A DNA stretch of 16,368 nucleotides from an uncultured Campylobacter sp. (lineage in GTDB: Bacteria; Campylobacterota; Campylobacteria; Campylobacterales; Campylobacteraceae), in the NCBI RefSeq assembly GCF_938031315.1, contig NZ_CALHHT010000048.1, positions 1 through 16,368 of the forward strand. Direction: 5' to 3'. This document shows positions 6,698-14,532 of this stretch, piece by piece. Numbering within the stretch: position 1 is the stretch's first letter; every line of letters starts with the position of its first letter. A program made the translations under genes and the position numbers. The notes below the pieces were generated by a model. The model saw nothing but the letters and a program-made list of their open reading frames with translations, made no database searches and was not told the DNA's origin.

Positions 6698-7002
6698 TAT
6701 AGATCCTTATCTTCCGGGCGCGGCGCGAATGTAATTCGTGTAAAAAACTCCGTATTTTCCAAATCAAGTTCCAGCGTATCGCCTTTGGCATTCTTTAGCG
6801 TCTCTCCTTCGACAAGCTTTTTAATATCGTTTGCATTAAGCGTTCTACCAAAAGCTTTCTGATTATACGGGATATGAAATTCGCACTCACCGGTATTAAA
6901 CCAATCTTTACCTTCTTTCTTCGGTTTATAGCCGTCGCAATAAACCATTTTATCGCCTTTTTTCAATGTTCCTTTTTTGCAAAGCGGACATACAGTTGCC
7001 AT
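6697..7002 (-). CDS. Small protein with topoisomerase-type C4 zinc finger and topoisomerase C-terminal-repeat-like segment
   Basis: A 101-residue cytosolic protein with ATG at 7002 and AAGGAG 6 nt upstream. The N-terminus has C5-P-L-C8, then C22 and C40 (CPLCKKGTLKK...YCDGYKPK...GEC), the arrangement of the C4 zinc ribbons at the C-terminus of bacterial topoisomerase I, which bind single-stranded DNA. The second half (about 51-92, RTLNANDIKKLVEGETL..., then KGDTLELDL) resembles the topoisomerase III/I C-terminal repeat, with its ik-Ll-G-t and g-f-a-l pattern. There is no Toprim or catalytic domain, so it cannot relax DNA. Single-stranded DNA binding during transfer, or TraE-type topoisomerase assistance, are possible roles. 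It sits between membrane components, which is unusual. Confidence 0.6.
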   Translation of the reverse strand: MATVCPLCKKGTLKKGDKMVYCDGYKPKKEGKDWFNTGECEFHIPYNQKAFGRTLNANDIKKLVEGETLKNAKGDTLELDLENTEFFTRITFAPRPEDKDL

Positions 7003-7020
7003 TTTCTACTCCTTAAAAAT

Positions 7021-7668
7021 TTATTTTAATAATTGCGATTGCCAATATTGGTGAATCGCAAAGAAAAGGTTTTTACCATCCGGCAAAAACAACGCCAAGC
7101 TAGCTATATACGCCCAAGCTACATATATAGTGCTTACGGCTATGAAGCTAACCATACTGAATACGATGACTCCGAGATAATCCTGCTTATAATTGTCCTT
7201 GTTGGCTTGGTAAACGCCATAGCTAATCCCCAAGACGATCACCAAAATAGGCATATTATAAAGCACGATTCTGCCGATAGTCTGAACGAGCAAAAGAATT
7301 GAATATGCTCCTAGCGCGTCATTTGTTGCACCTCCTCCGGTTAGGGCAAATACGGCACTTCTGTCGCCAGCCCAAAAAATTCTAAAAATTTTATTCGTAA
7401 TGTAATGATCCTCCTCTAAAATTGAAGTATAGGCAATATCAAGTATCTTGACGATTGCCATAAATAAAACGCAGGCCATAAAATGCACCGCGAAAGCAAG
7501 CATTACCGACCCCAAAATACTAAAGCCGCTCGTAGTGCTTTCCCTAGCCTTTAAAAAAGCTCGTATCAGCACGATCCCAAAAGGGAAAATGGCAAAAGCG
7601 AGCGCAGCGGCGCCGAATACCGTAGCGGTAGAGATAAGGTGCGAACCTGCGCTAAAGCTATCGTTCAT
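7021..7668 (-). CDS. Multi-pass inner-membrane T4SS protein (DotE/TraQ- or short VirB6-like)
   Basis: A 215-residue hydrophobic protein whose ATG at 7668 overlaps the VirB4-like stop by ATGA. Four or five membrane segments are visible: about 13-37, 50-76, 118-150 (probably two helices split at YNMP) and 163-193. The loops are short and polar. There is no signal peptide before the first segment. It follows the VirB4-type ATPase, where VirB6 or IncI TraQ/TraR and Dot/Icm DotE-type membrane genes are commonly found. No residue signature separates these options. The gene at the left window edge is the better candidate for the large VirB6/DotA subunit, so I prefer a DotE/TraQ-type role here, with low certainty. 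Confidence 0.6.
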   Translation of the reverse strand: MNDSFSAGSHLISTATVFGAAALAFAIFPFGIVLIRAFLKARESTTSGFSILGSVMLAFAVHFMACVLFMAIVKILDIAYTSILEEDHYITNKIFRIFWAGDRSAVFALTGGGATNDALGAYSILLLVQTIGRIVLYNMPILVIVLGISYGVYQANKDNYKQDYLGVIVFSMVSFIAVSTIYVAWAYIASLALFLPDGKNLFFAIHQYWQSQLLK

Positions 7669-10016
7669 TCTTCCGCCTTTGCAACTTTCGTAGGATCGGT
7701 ATTGAAAAGTTTTTCTTCAAATTTGCTTACCGGCAGCTTCAAATTAAAGACTCCTCTTGAATACCATACGCAAAGCTCATATTCATCGGTATTTTCAAGC
7801 CTATCTATGACATTCTGTCCGGGATTGAGAATTTTCTTCACCTCGTCGATGAATTCGCGCTTTTTGTCGGGCGCTAAAAGAAAAATTCTAGTATCTATGT
7901 TTCCGATTATACGCTCCGGAATATGCGCCAATTTTTGGGCGATCGAGATGAAATGAACCCCGTATTTTCTAGCCTCAAGTGCCAATTTATCAAACATTAT
8001 TTCAAAATACGGTACCCTAAAATAGTTTGCAATCTCTTCTACGACATAAACTTTTTTTGAAACGCTTAATCCCTGATACATTCGCATAACCGCATAGGAT
8101 CTATCCTTGAGGTATGTTTTTTGAAAGGTACTAACAAAAATAGGCACAAATAGGCTATTTTCCTTGAAATTATTGAGCTCCATACTCAAGAAATTCGCAT
8201 TTACTGTATCCTCTGTATCAAAATTTGAAAAGAGGTTAAGCTTGTCGACGTCGACAAGTTTTTTATGTAGGCCTTGGAAATTTTCCCTAATATCGTCCGG
8301 GATCTGTTGATTTTCGGACTGAATTTTTGCGTACTTAATAACATCAATCAAAAGAGGCTTTTTAAGAAATTCGAATTCATCTCCCAAATTTTTCAGATAT
8401 TCATTTGCAGAAAAACCTCTTTTTAAAATTTTATCTTTTAAGTTTTGATTTTTTATATCTCGCACCCTGTAATCTTGATATTCCGCTTTTCCCTCATAAA
8501 TCAAACGCAAAATATCTTGGTAAAGGCTCATCTCGCCAATAGTCATGGTTTCCGCGTTAGCGGATTGAGATGAAAGTATCAAATTTATAAGGTCTGCTGA
8601 AAAAATCAAGTCGGCTTCATATGTTTCTTTACTACTATTATCTAAATTTACGATATTGTAACTGAAATTTGAAAGATCACTTTCCACACGAGCTATACTA
8701 TTTTCTCCGTTTTCTTTGAGAAAATCGATCAGTCTTCTGCTCGAAAATCCTATATCGTAGTATCTCACTATGACTTTATCTTTATTTAAATTTCTTGCCT
8801 TGCGGGTCTTATAGTCGATATCCAGCATCGACGATATAATTTTTTGGAGTGTAAAGCTCTTTCCTGCACCGGGATCGGCCACTATGACCGCGTGAGGGTT
8901 GTGATTTTCGGCTGCAAAAGAATAATTTATGAAGCCTCCGTTTTTATCATATCCCCAAAAATCAGCGTTCTTTACATTCTTTTTGTGTACGCAGGCGATA
9001 AAGTTGCTAAGAAATTCCGCTGATGCCAAAAAGTCAAACTCGCTATCTCTAAACTTCAAAGGAGTCTTCTGTAAACTTTTAGTCTTAAAAATATTCTTCT
9101 TGATGAAATCCATCTTCAAAGATGTACCAAAATCTCCTATGATACTTTCATCGATGCTTTTAAAACAAGCTACGCTATTAACTATTACCAGCTGCTGATC
9201 TCCTAGATCATAAGCCTCTTTAAGAGCCGTAAAATGGGATTTATTTCCCGTCCAGCGGGCAAAGTTTATTAACCGCGAAATGTGATTTTCTATGCTCTTG
9301 CGGCCAAGGTTAAAATACGTCCAAATTGCACCGTTAAAATTCATTCTAAAAATGTTTTGAATATTTGTCTTTTGTGCTCCTTCAAGAGCTTTATAGGATT
9401 GATATAAATCCGTATGACATAGATTTTGATAGATATTTTCCCTCGCTAGCTTTGCGAAAGTTTGATAGTTGCTCTCTAATCTAGAGTTAAAATTTAGCGA
9501 TACGGTTCTATGAATATCTTTGTCTTTAACAAAATATTGATTTTGCAAAAAAAGATCTAAAACCGCGTTTGCCAATTCGGCGCCGCTTAAAAAGGTCAAT
9601 CTATACTTATTCGCTATCGATTTTAGTAAATTTTGATTGTAACCAAAGAGATACTGGCCGTGATAGTATCCGTTTTTTAAAATGACATACCAAAAAAAGG
9701 CATCTTTTGTGTTCTGATAGGTTCGAAAGATCTCTTTTACGCCGATTTCATCAAAATATATCGGCGTATTGCCACTGCCTTCGAGTTTTATTCCGTATAA
9801 ATTCTTATATGGAGTATTGATCAGAATATGGTCGTTTAAAATATCATCGATTACCAACCCTTTGTTGGAGTAAAATTCATTAAAAAGCCCCTTTAGTGGC
9901 GCTAGCACCTTTCCAAAAAGCGTTTTTTCGACCTCTTTTTGTGCTTTTTCGTTTTTGTAGCCGGCATAAAGCCCCATGCCAGCTAAAATGATCAAGAATA
10001 GTAACGCGGGGTTCAT
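7665..10016 (-). CDS. virB4: VirB4/TraU(DotO)-like T4SS motor ATPase with N-terminal membrane segment
   Basis: A 783-residue AAA-type ATPase that powers channel or pilus assembly and substrate transfer. The ATG at 10016 overlaps the previous stop by ATGA and has GGAGAAGG upstream. A hydrophobic segment at residues 4-20 suggests membrane anchoring. Residues about 30-340 form the poorly conserved VirB4 N-terminal domain. Walker A is DPGAGKS at 381-387. The DIGFSSRRLI stretch (421-430) matches the D-[VI]-G-x-S pattern of TraU/DotO-type ATPases. Walker B is KVYVVEEIA (655-663), and a Gln-containing motif SIAQKL (691-696) follows. The length is normal for the family. VirB4 identity is firm from the ATPase motifs and neighbours; the TraU/DotO sub-branch is a judgement from a few residues. 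Confidence 0.9.
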   Translation of the reverse strand: MNPALLFLIILAGMGLYAGYKNEKAQKEVEKTLFGKVLAPLKGLFNEFYSNKGLVIDDILNDHILINTPYKNLYGIKLEGSGNTPIYFDEIGVKEIFRTYQNTKDAFFWYVILKNGYYHGQYLFGYNQNLLKSIANKYRLTFLSGAELANAVLDLFLQNQYFVKDKDIHRTVSLNFNSRLESNYQTFAKLARENIYQNLCHTDLYQSYKALEGAQKTNIQNIFRMNFNGAIWTYFNLGRKSIENHISRLINFARWTGNKSHFTALKEAYDLGDQQLVIVNSVACFKSIDESIIGDFGTSLKMDFIKKNIFKTKSLQKTPLKFRDSEFDFLASAEFLSNFIACVHKKNVKNADFWGYDKNGGFINYSFAAENHNPHAVIVADPGAGKSFTLQKIISSMLDIDYKTRKARNLNKDKVIVRYYDIGFSSRRLIDFLKENGENSIARVESDLSNFSYNIVNLDNSSKETYEADLIFSADLINLILSSQSANAETMTIGEMSLYQDILRLIYEGKAEYQDYRVRDIKNQNLKDKILKRGFSANEYLKNLGDEFEFLKKPLLIDVIKYAKIQSENQQIPDDIRENFQGLHKKLVDVDKLNLFSNFDTEDTVNANFLSMELNNFKENSLFVPIFVSTFQKTYLKDRSYAVMRMYQGLSVSKKVYVVEEIANYFRVPYFEIMFDKLALEARKYGVHFISIAQKLAHIPERIIGNIDTRIFLLAPDKKREFIDEVKKILNPGQNVIDRLENTDEYELCVWYSRGVFNLKLPVSKFEEKLFNTDPTKVAKAEE
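8241..8258. repeat. Perfect 18-bp palindrome inside the VirB4-like gene
   Basis: CTTGTCGACGTCGACAAG is its own reverse complement and lies in the codons for residues LVDVDK. On the plus strand it is followed by six T after one T-rich base pair context (AAGTTTTTTAT), giving the outline of an antisense intrinsic terminator with a 7-bp stem. It may simply be a coding coincidence. Confidence 0.75.
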
Positions 10017-10600
10017 TTGCCTTCTCCAAAAAAGCTATCAAAATAATTCATAAATCTAGCGTAATAATTATAGTTCTTTTTGGTCGCAAAGCCTTTATTA
10101 TAGCACTCGATAGCGTCTTTTGCCGAGCTATACCTACCGGCGCAAAGAGCTAAAATTTCTTTTGATTTGGAAACATTGTATTGCGGATCAAAGATGAACT
10201 CAAGCTCATCTTTTTTTAAATTTTGCTTCGAAATTTGCATAAGGCCGAAATCTACATTGAAGTCAAAATCCCAAAAGAATTTTGCAAGCTCCAGCATCGC
10301 TTCTTTACTATTGCTGGATATGCTCACGGCATATTTTGAGCTATTATATTTTGAGCTTCTAAAGTGGTATATACTGCCTTTAAAGCCTGCTTTGAGTTTT
10401 TTGATGAGATCCGTGTCGCTTGTTAAAAAGCTGATAATATATGGCTGAAAATTACTCTCCGTCTTTGCAATCGTATATAGCACCCTTACGTCTATATTGC
10501 TGCTATAAGCGGCAGCCCATAAACTATCTGCTATATCCTGTCTTACGTCGGCATTTGACGTGCATGCGCAAAGCAAAAACGCTAAAAGAGCTCTTTTCAT
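10013..10600 (-). CDS. VirB1-like lytic transglycosylase
   Basis: A 195-residue exported peptidoglycan hydrolase that would open the cell wall for the secretion apparatus. The ATG at 10600 overlaps the preceding stop by ATGA. Residues 1-17 form a signal peptide with cysteines (LLCAC) that might act as a lipobox. SLT-family motifs appear in order: catalytic Glu48 in IAKTESNFQPY (44-54), DFGLMQIS (117-124), and AIECYNKG (163-170), with YNVSKSKEIL (141-150) between. The distance from Glu48 to FGLMQ is about 70 residues, larger than in Slt70-type enzymes. The insertion (about 57-105) is Ser/Lys-rich and could be a regulatory or docking loop. It fits T4SS clusters, where VirB1 lies near VirB4 and VirB8. 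Confidence 0.88.
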   Translation of the reverse strand: MKRALLAFLLCACTSNADVRQDIADSLWAAAYSSNIDVRVLYTIAKTESNFQPYIISFLTSDTDLIKKLKAGFKGSIYHFRSSKYNSSKYAVSISSNSKEAMLELAKFFWDFDFNVDFGLMQISKQNLKKDELEFIFDPQYNVSKSKEILALCAGRYSSAKDAIECYNKGFATKKNYNYYARFMNYFDSFFGEGK

Positions 10601-11334
10601 AGCTTATCGCCTTTCGTTACCATCTCTATTTCAAAGCTATCTATCCTCATACCGTAAGGATTCACATCAGAGCTGCGCTCTAAATCGAAATCGCCCGTAG
10701 CCTTGATCCTGACTTGCCCACGTTCGTTTTGGTATTTTCCTTGCGATAGGATCCACGAATTTGTAGCCACTTTGATATATATGTCGATACTATACTTATT
10801 TCCATTGTATTCAAAGGAATTTACGGTGTAATCGACAATATTGATGTATTCAGGGAGTTTATCGCGCGCAACCGCGTTGATCAGCCATTGGATATAGCTG
10901 ATGAATTGACCTACGCTTCTTTTGCTCTCTTCGCTCTGCGACTTTGTGTCAAGAAAATATAAATATATATTGCCAAGGCTCTTGGACGCTTCCAAAACAT
11001 CCTTATACGTGGTAATATTGGCTCTGCTAAAGCCCTCCGTTAACTCCGATCTTGAAACGATAAAATTATTGACAAATACGCTTATGGCATATTGCTTTAG
11101 GTATTCGGCCTTGAGCGGAGTTTTGACAACTTTTATGGCCCTGCCATCGGTAGTAGTTAGCACCACTTTGCCATTATTATCGTAAATCGAGGCCTTTAGC
11201 TCCTCCATCTGCGCGGTAATGCTATGAAGCTCCCACGCGATTACGACAATAGCCACTATCATCCCCCAAAATAGATATTTCCAATTTTTCCCGAAGAACA
11301 TCTCACATTTAAAGGATAGTTTTTCTTCTTCCAT
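10597..11334 (-). CDS. VirB8/TraE-like bitopic inner-membrane protein
   Basis: A 245-residue protein. The ATG at 11334 shares one base with the antirepressor gene's stop (TAATG), with AAGGA a little upstream. A short cytosolic tail (1-16) is followed by one membrane segment (17-37) and a periplasmic domain of about 205 residues. That is the VirB8/TraE/DotI topology, in which the periplasmic part has an NTF2-like fold and nucleates the inner-membrane complex. TTTDGRAIKVVKTPLKAEYL (about 55-74) followed by a helical stretch and late beta strands (RGQVRIKATGDF near 205-216) is consistent with TraE/VirB8. The sequence match is weak, so the call rests on topology, length and position next to VirB1- and VirB4-like genes. 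Confidence 0.65.
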   Translation of the reverse strand: MEEEKLSFKCEMFFGKNWKYLFWGMIVAIVVIAWELHSITAQMEELKASIYDNNGKVVLTTTDGRAIKVVKTPLKAEYLKQYAISVFVNNFIVSRSELTEGFSRANITTYKDVLEASKSLGNIYLYFLDTKSQSEESKRSVGQFISYIQWLINAVARDKLPEYINIVDYTVNSFEYNGNKYSIDIYIKVATNSWILSQGKYQNERGQVRIKATGDFDLERSSDVNPYGMRIDSFEIEMVTKGDKL

Positions 11335-11936
11335 TATAGGTATCCTTCTTGCTTTAATTGCTCTTTTCTTCTAACAAGCCTTCGGATGTCCTCGTCAATC
11401 GTTTTTGCCTCAAGCTGTTTTTTATATATGCTTATGAGCCTATCGGATGAAGCCACTAGATCTTCAAGGATTTGTATTTTTTCGCGTAAATTTGAAATTT
11501 CAGTGGTTAATCTCTTTATCTCTTTACAAAAATTTTCAAACTCTCTTCGCGCCGCACGTTCAAATTGAATGAAATATTGCCTGATCTCCTTGCCCTTTGC
11601 ATTCTTTTCAAGCATTGAAAATTCTTTTGCAAGATCAAGGGTGATGATATATTCTTTCGCTGGGCGCCCGCCCAAGGGGTTTTTAATAGAATTATTAAAA
11701 ACCTCCTCTATTTCCGTAGAGTTTTTGACAACCTTGTCAAAAACACCATTGGTGGTGGGCATTTCCATAATAATATAATCAATATTTTCGTCCGCCATAG
11801 TATCCTTTAGTCTATTTTGTATCCAATTGGCAAATTGCTGTTTACTTTTTAAAATTTTATGTAGCTCTCTAGCATTTACGGAGTTGATCTCCTCGTCTCC
11901 AATTTTGTATTGAAAAATTTTAACCATCTCTTGCAT
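11334..11936 (-). CDS. AntA/AntB-type antirepressor-domain protein with C-terminal coiled coil
   Basis: A 200-residue cytosolic protein. The ATG at 11936 has GGAGAT 4 nt upstream, and the ribosome site overlaps the preceding stop (TAAGGAG). The N-terminal domain (about 17-115) carries the AntA signature: SVNARELHKIL (19-29), FANWIQNRL (35-43), a central variable strand, then EYIITLDLAKEFSMLEKNAKGKEIRQYFIQ split across about 94-125, ending FERA. The C-terminus (about 130-200) is a charged coiled coil with EISNLREKIQILEDL. AntA proteins are phage antirepressors that relieve repression by protein-protein contact. Here it lies between two secretion structural genes. It may regulate the operon, or may act as a new component. 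The family call is good; the function in this context is open. Confidence 0.85.
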   Translation of the reverse strand: MQEMVKIFQYKIGDEEINSVNARELHKILKSKQQFANWIQNRLKDTMADENIDYIIMEMPTTNGVFDKVVKNSTEIEEVFNNSIKNPLGGRPAKEYIITLDLAKEFSMLEKNAKGKEIRQYFIQFERAARREFENFCKEIKRLTTEISNLREKIQILEDLVASSDRLISIYKKQLEAKTIDEDIRRLVRRKEQLKQEGYL

Positions 11937-11946
11937 TTTTATCTCC

Positions 11947-12570
11947 TTAATCGCAAATTTGAAACTGATCGCAGAAATTCTGCTTTTCTGTTCTATTGAA
12001 GAACATTACTTTTAGCCTATTTTTCTCTTTATCTACGCTATACACAAGATTCGCTTTTTTCAAAATTTCCTCATTCTCACCGCTCTTCTCAATGCTGATA
12101 GTGATGATGTTTTGATTACTATCAGCCGATGCCGGCATAAACGTAGAAGCGTCTCTATTTGCCACATACACGCTATTTCTAGCCTCCAAAGGATCTCCCT
12201 TGATCCTTTCCGGGTACGGATTAGTAGGAAGCGTGTTAAATTTCGTGAAAATTTCCGAAATATTAAGCTGCTTTTCGATCTTGCTCGGTTGGATCTCAAT
12301 CTTTACGTTTCCGTCGCTATCTACTCTTTGCCAAACCTTCGGATACGTAATATAGCCCTTTTGCATGAAGTATTTTCCTACTTCATAGGCTCTGATTTCG
12401 TTTTTATATTTGGCAAGAATCTTTTTCGCTTCTTCAAACGCATCCTTTACTCCCTGCTCATAGCCTTGAGCATAACCGGCATCTAAACCTCTTTGATAAA
12501 AAAACTCCTCGGCTTCATTGCTTGCAAAGCAGCCGCACACAGCTAACGCTACTAAAATGACTTTTTTCAT
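11947..12570 (-). CDS. Exported T4SS-associated protein with weak DotC resemblance
   Basis: A 207-residue protein overlapping the previous stop by ATGA, with AAGGAG about 10 nt upstream. The signal region MKKVILVALAVCGCFA ends either at a possible lipobox (VCGC, Cys14) or after CFA. A Gly-spaced helical segment follows at about 28-60 (GLDAGYAQGYEQGVKDAFEE...), then EVGKYFMQKGYITYPKVWQ at 63-81. DotC/TraI(IncI) proteins have a similar G-W-x-x-G-v-x-q-A helix followed by 'y..l...g....p.v', so this could be a divergent DotC-like outer-membrane core lipoprotein. That similarity is recalled and weak. The C-terminus ends FCDQFQICD with two cysteines. An exported core-complex accessory is the safe statement. 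Confidence 0.6.
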   Translation of the reverse strand: MKKVILVALAVCGCFASNEAEEFFYQRGLDAGYAQGYEQGVKDAFEEAKKILAKYKNEIRAYEVGKYFMQKGYITYPKVWQRVDSDGNVKIEIQPSKIEKQLNISEIFTKFNTLPTNPYPERIKGDPLEARNSVYVANRDASTFMPASADSNQNIITISIEKSGENEEILKKANLVYSVDKEKNRLKVMFFNRTEKQNFCDQFQICD

Positions 12571-13478
12571 TGTATTTTTTCTCCTTTTTTGTCAATAACT
12601 AAGTCTATATAAATTCTACTTCCGCCAACTATCTCATATAGATACGGTAGATCCTTTTTGAAAATTTCTGCGGTATTTTTCACGATTCCAGCGGTAATAT
12701 CAATTGCCGCCTTCGTCACATAATCCATTGCATTCGGTTTTTCTGTGTTTTGATTTTGGATAGGAGCGATATAGGAATTTGCACCATTTCCAACTGTTAC
12801 GTATTCGGTGGTATTACGTCTTCTGCTCTCCTTGAGCTCCGATAGATAGTCGCTTGATTGCGTCTTTATTACATCTGCGCTATTGCTGGTAGCCGTCAGA
12901 GCAATCTCCGCGAGCTTTCGATCATTGACGTATGTGGCGATATTATAGGTTGTCTTGGCCTCATTAAGCACCCGGCTTCTTATTACTCTGTATCTCCAAT
13001 TTTTGAATTCGATATACGCCGGATCATAAATTAGAGTTGAAGTCTCATTTACCGGGGTTAAATTTCCAAAAATTTCGAGCTGCCCTATGTTCGTATTGCA
13101 TATAAATTTTCCAGCACCCGGTTGTTTGCCTACGAGTATGTCATCTCTAATCAAGCAATAGCCAGCTACGGTTAGATTGTTATCCATTCTTACAATCGAC
13201 GGTGTACCACCAGCGCTTAAATTTTGATCTACGACGTCAATTAAAGACGCCTTCGCAGCCGTATATTCTGCGTTATTTTGAGCATTATTGTAAATAATAA
13301 AATTTAGGATAGCTTCCCTTCTAAAATGCTCTTTTGATTGATATTCACCTATGTCGTTATTAGGGCTTTCAGTTACTACTTTTTCGCCATAGGCGCTCCC
13401 TTCTACAATATTATCGCTCTCTCTTGCCGCAAAAGCCGAAACTGCCATTAATAGCAGAGCTAAAATTATCTTATTCAT
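12567..13478 (-). CDS. Exported protein with VirB10/TraB-like C-terminal region
   Basis: A 303-residue protein whose ATG at 13478 overlaps the lipoprotein gene by ATGA. Residues 1-17 are a Sec signal peptide (ends AFA-ARE). Beta-rich sequence with a Cys pair (AGYCLI, KFICNT) spans about 105-200, then a charged segment (LKESRRRNTTEYV) and a long amphipathic helix (about 250-275). The end, LPYLYEIVGGSRIYIDLVID at 277-296, resembles the last strand of VirB10/TraB, where the sequence runs 'lpptl.k..G..i.vfv.rd'. In VirB10/TraB this region contributes to the outer-membrane cap. Unlike them, this protein has a cleavable signal and no N-terminal anchor, which suggests the anchor and cap are separate proteins here. 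The assignment is from pattern and position only. Confidence 0.55.
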   Translation of the reverse strand: MNKIILALLLMAVSAFAARESDNIVEGSAYGEKVVTESPNNDIGEYQSKEHFRREAILNFIIYNNAQNNAEYTAAKASLIDVVDQNLSAGGTPSIVRMDNNLTVAGYCLIRDDILVGKQPGAGKFICNTNIGQLEIFGNLTPVNETSTLIYDPAYIEFKNWRYRVIRSRVLNEAKTTYNIATYVNDRKLAEIALTATSNSADVIKTQSSDYLSELKESRRRNTTEYVTVGNGANSYIAPIQNQNTEKPNAMDYVTKAAIDITAGIVKNTAEIFKKDLPYLYEIVGGSRIYIDLVIDKKGEKIQ

Positions 13479-13825
13479 TTTTCGACCTTTGAATTTTGTT
13501 CCGCAATGTTTCTACCTCTCTCCCAAATATTCATCGATTTAGGACTTTGCTTAGGAACGACCGTTTTCTGATAATTTTGCTCGACCTTAATATTTTCGTC
13601 GAGTATCTCTATGCTGTTTTCATCCGAATTCGGATTACTAAGCATCAATCTTGCGTAACGGTCGTATTCATCTATCACAGATCTTTGAATGCCTACTTTT
13701 TTAGCCTTTGCATAACGAGAGGGTATTACAACTTCGCTTTGCTTTGGTAGCGGATTTGTCTGCACTCGTCCAGTGCATCCGGCAAAAAATATCACAAAAA
13801 TAAAAACTAAATTTAGCCGTTTCAT
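13475..13825 (-). CDS. Small outer-membrane lipoprotein, VirB7/TraV-position
   Basis: A 116-residue protein with ATG at 13825 and a GAGGTAG site upstream. The signal MKRLNLVFIFVIFFAGC has a lipobox-like FAGC with Cys17 as the lipidated residue. The mature part is polar and largely disordered (Pro/Ser/Lys-rich), with helical DEYDRYARLMLSN near 53-65. VirB7, TraV and DotD are lipoproteins that stabilise the VirB9/VirB10 outer-membrane core, and the gene lies between VirB9-like and VirB10-like genes, as expected. Longer than VirB7 (about 45-60 residues), shorter than TraV. No second conserved cysteine is visible after the lipobox. Confidence 0.65.
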   Translation of the reverse strand: MKRLNLVFIFVIFFAGCTGRVQTNPLPKQSEVVIPSRYAKAKKVGIQRSVIDEYDRYARLMLSNPNSDENSIEILDENIKVEQNYQKTVVPKQSPKSMNIWERGRNIAEQNSKVEK

Positions 13826-13830
13826 TGTCG

Positions 13831-14532
13831 CTACCTCGTAAATCTCACGTCTTTCATCCTGAAATATCTATTTGAACCGCTAGCCTTAACATATTGTATG
13901 CCATCGGTATCAATGATCGTTTTTTCATATTTAAGCTTTTGAGTATCACTACTTCGCCCTATTCTCATCATTACCCCGTCCGATACATTGAAAACGTCGA
14001 CTCCGCTTTTTGGTATGAAAGACTGATATGAGGCGTTCGGCTTTGCTACTTGCTGTCGTTGCGCTTGATAATAGGTGTATTCGCTTCTTTTGATCGCGCC
14101 CTCTACTACGTTGCGCTTTTCGATATAGAAAGATCGATCGAGTATAGGCGTTACGACTCTAGCTCTGCCACCGTTACTTTCTTTTTCAATTTTGTAGCCC
14201 AGTAAATTTTCAAGCTTTCGCTTTGCCATATCTCTATCGGCATCGCGAAGATAGCTACCAAAGTATAGTCTCTCACCGCTAAAGCCGAGATCGGTAAAAC
14301 CGTTTGAAAACGCGATAAACTGCGATAGCAGTATCTCATTCGTGCTAAGATGAGAGGTATTGAGATAGAGCAGCTTATCACCCGTATAATTAAGCGTTCG
14401 ATTTAAGTTTGAGCCGTTAATGAGCTCAAGCTTGACCGCTTCGACGGCCGTCTCAAAACCTTTTTTAAAATCTGCATCGTTTGCAAACGTTAAATTTGCA
14501 ACTACCAAAGCTATCAAAGCCAATTTTTTCAT
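13831..14532 (-). CDS. Exported protein of unknown function between core-complex genes
   Basis: A 233-residue protein, ATG at 14532 overlapping the previous stop by ATGA, with TAGGAG upstream. The signal peptide is residues 1-17 (MKKLALIALVVANLTFA). The mature N-terminus ADFKKGFETAVEAVKLELIN is helical, like the start of the later DotC-like protein. A mixed alpha/beta region follows, with FSGERLYFGSYLRDADRDMA near 84-103. Its C-terminus has IIDTDGIQYVKA, similar to IDIDGITYRII at the end of the VirB9-like protein, which may mean a shared small beta module. I do not recognise the family. Co-transcription with VirB9- and VirB10-like genes suggests a periplasmic core component. Confidence 0.65.
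   Translation of the reverse strand: MKKLALIALVVANLTFANDADFKKGFETAVEAVKLELINGSNLNRTLNYTGDKLLYLNTSHLSTNEILLSQFIAFSNGFTDLGFSGERLYFGSYLRDADRDMAKRKLENLLGYKIEKESNGGRARVVTPILDRSFYIEKRNVVEGAIKRSEYTYYQAQRQQVAKPNASYQSFIPKSGVDVFNVSDGVMMRIGRSSDTQKLKYEKTIIDTDGIQYVKASGSNRYFRMKDVRFTR

Noticed and set aside
8241..8266. Intrinsic terminator on the plus strand
   Set aside because: The palindrome plus T run has the outline, but no plus-strand gene exists nearby for it to terminate, so it is kept only as a palindrome.
12060..12299. 79-codon minus-strand frame inside the DotC-like gene
   Set aside because: It lies wholly within a better gene with a signal peptide and coupled start, and its product is Arg/Ser-rich shadow sequence.
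14151..14381. 76-codon minus-strand frame inside the exported 233-residue protein gene
   Set aside because: Fully overlapped by a gene with a clear signal peptide and coupled junctions; no independent start context.
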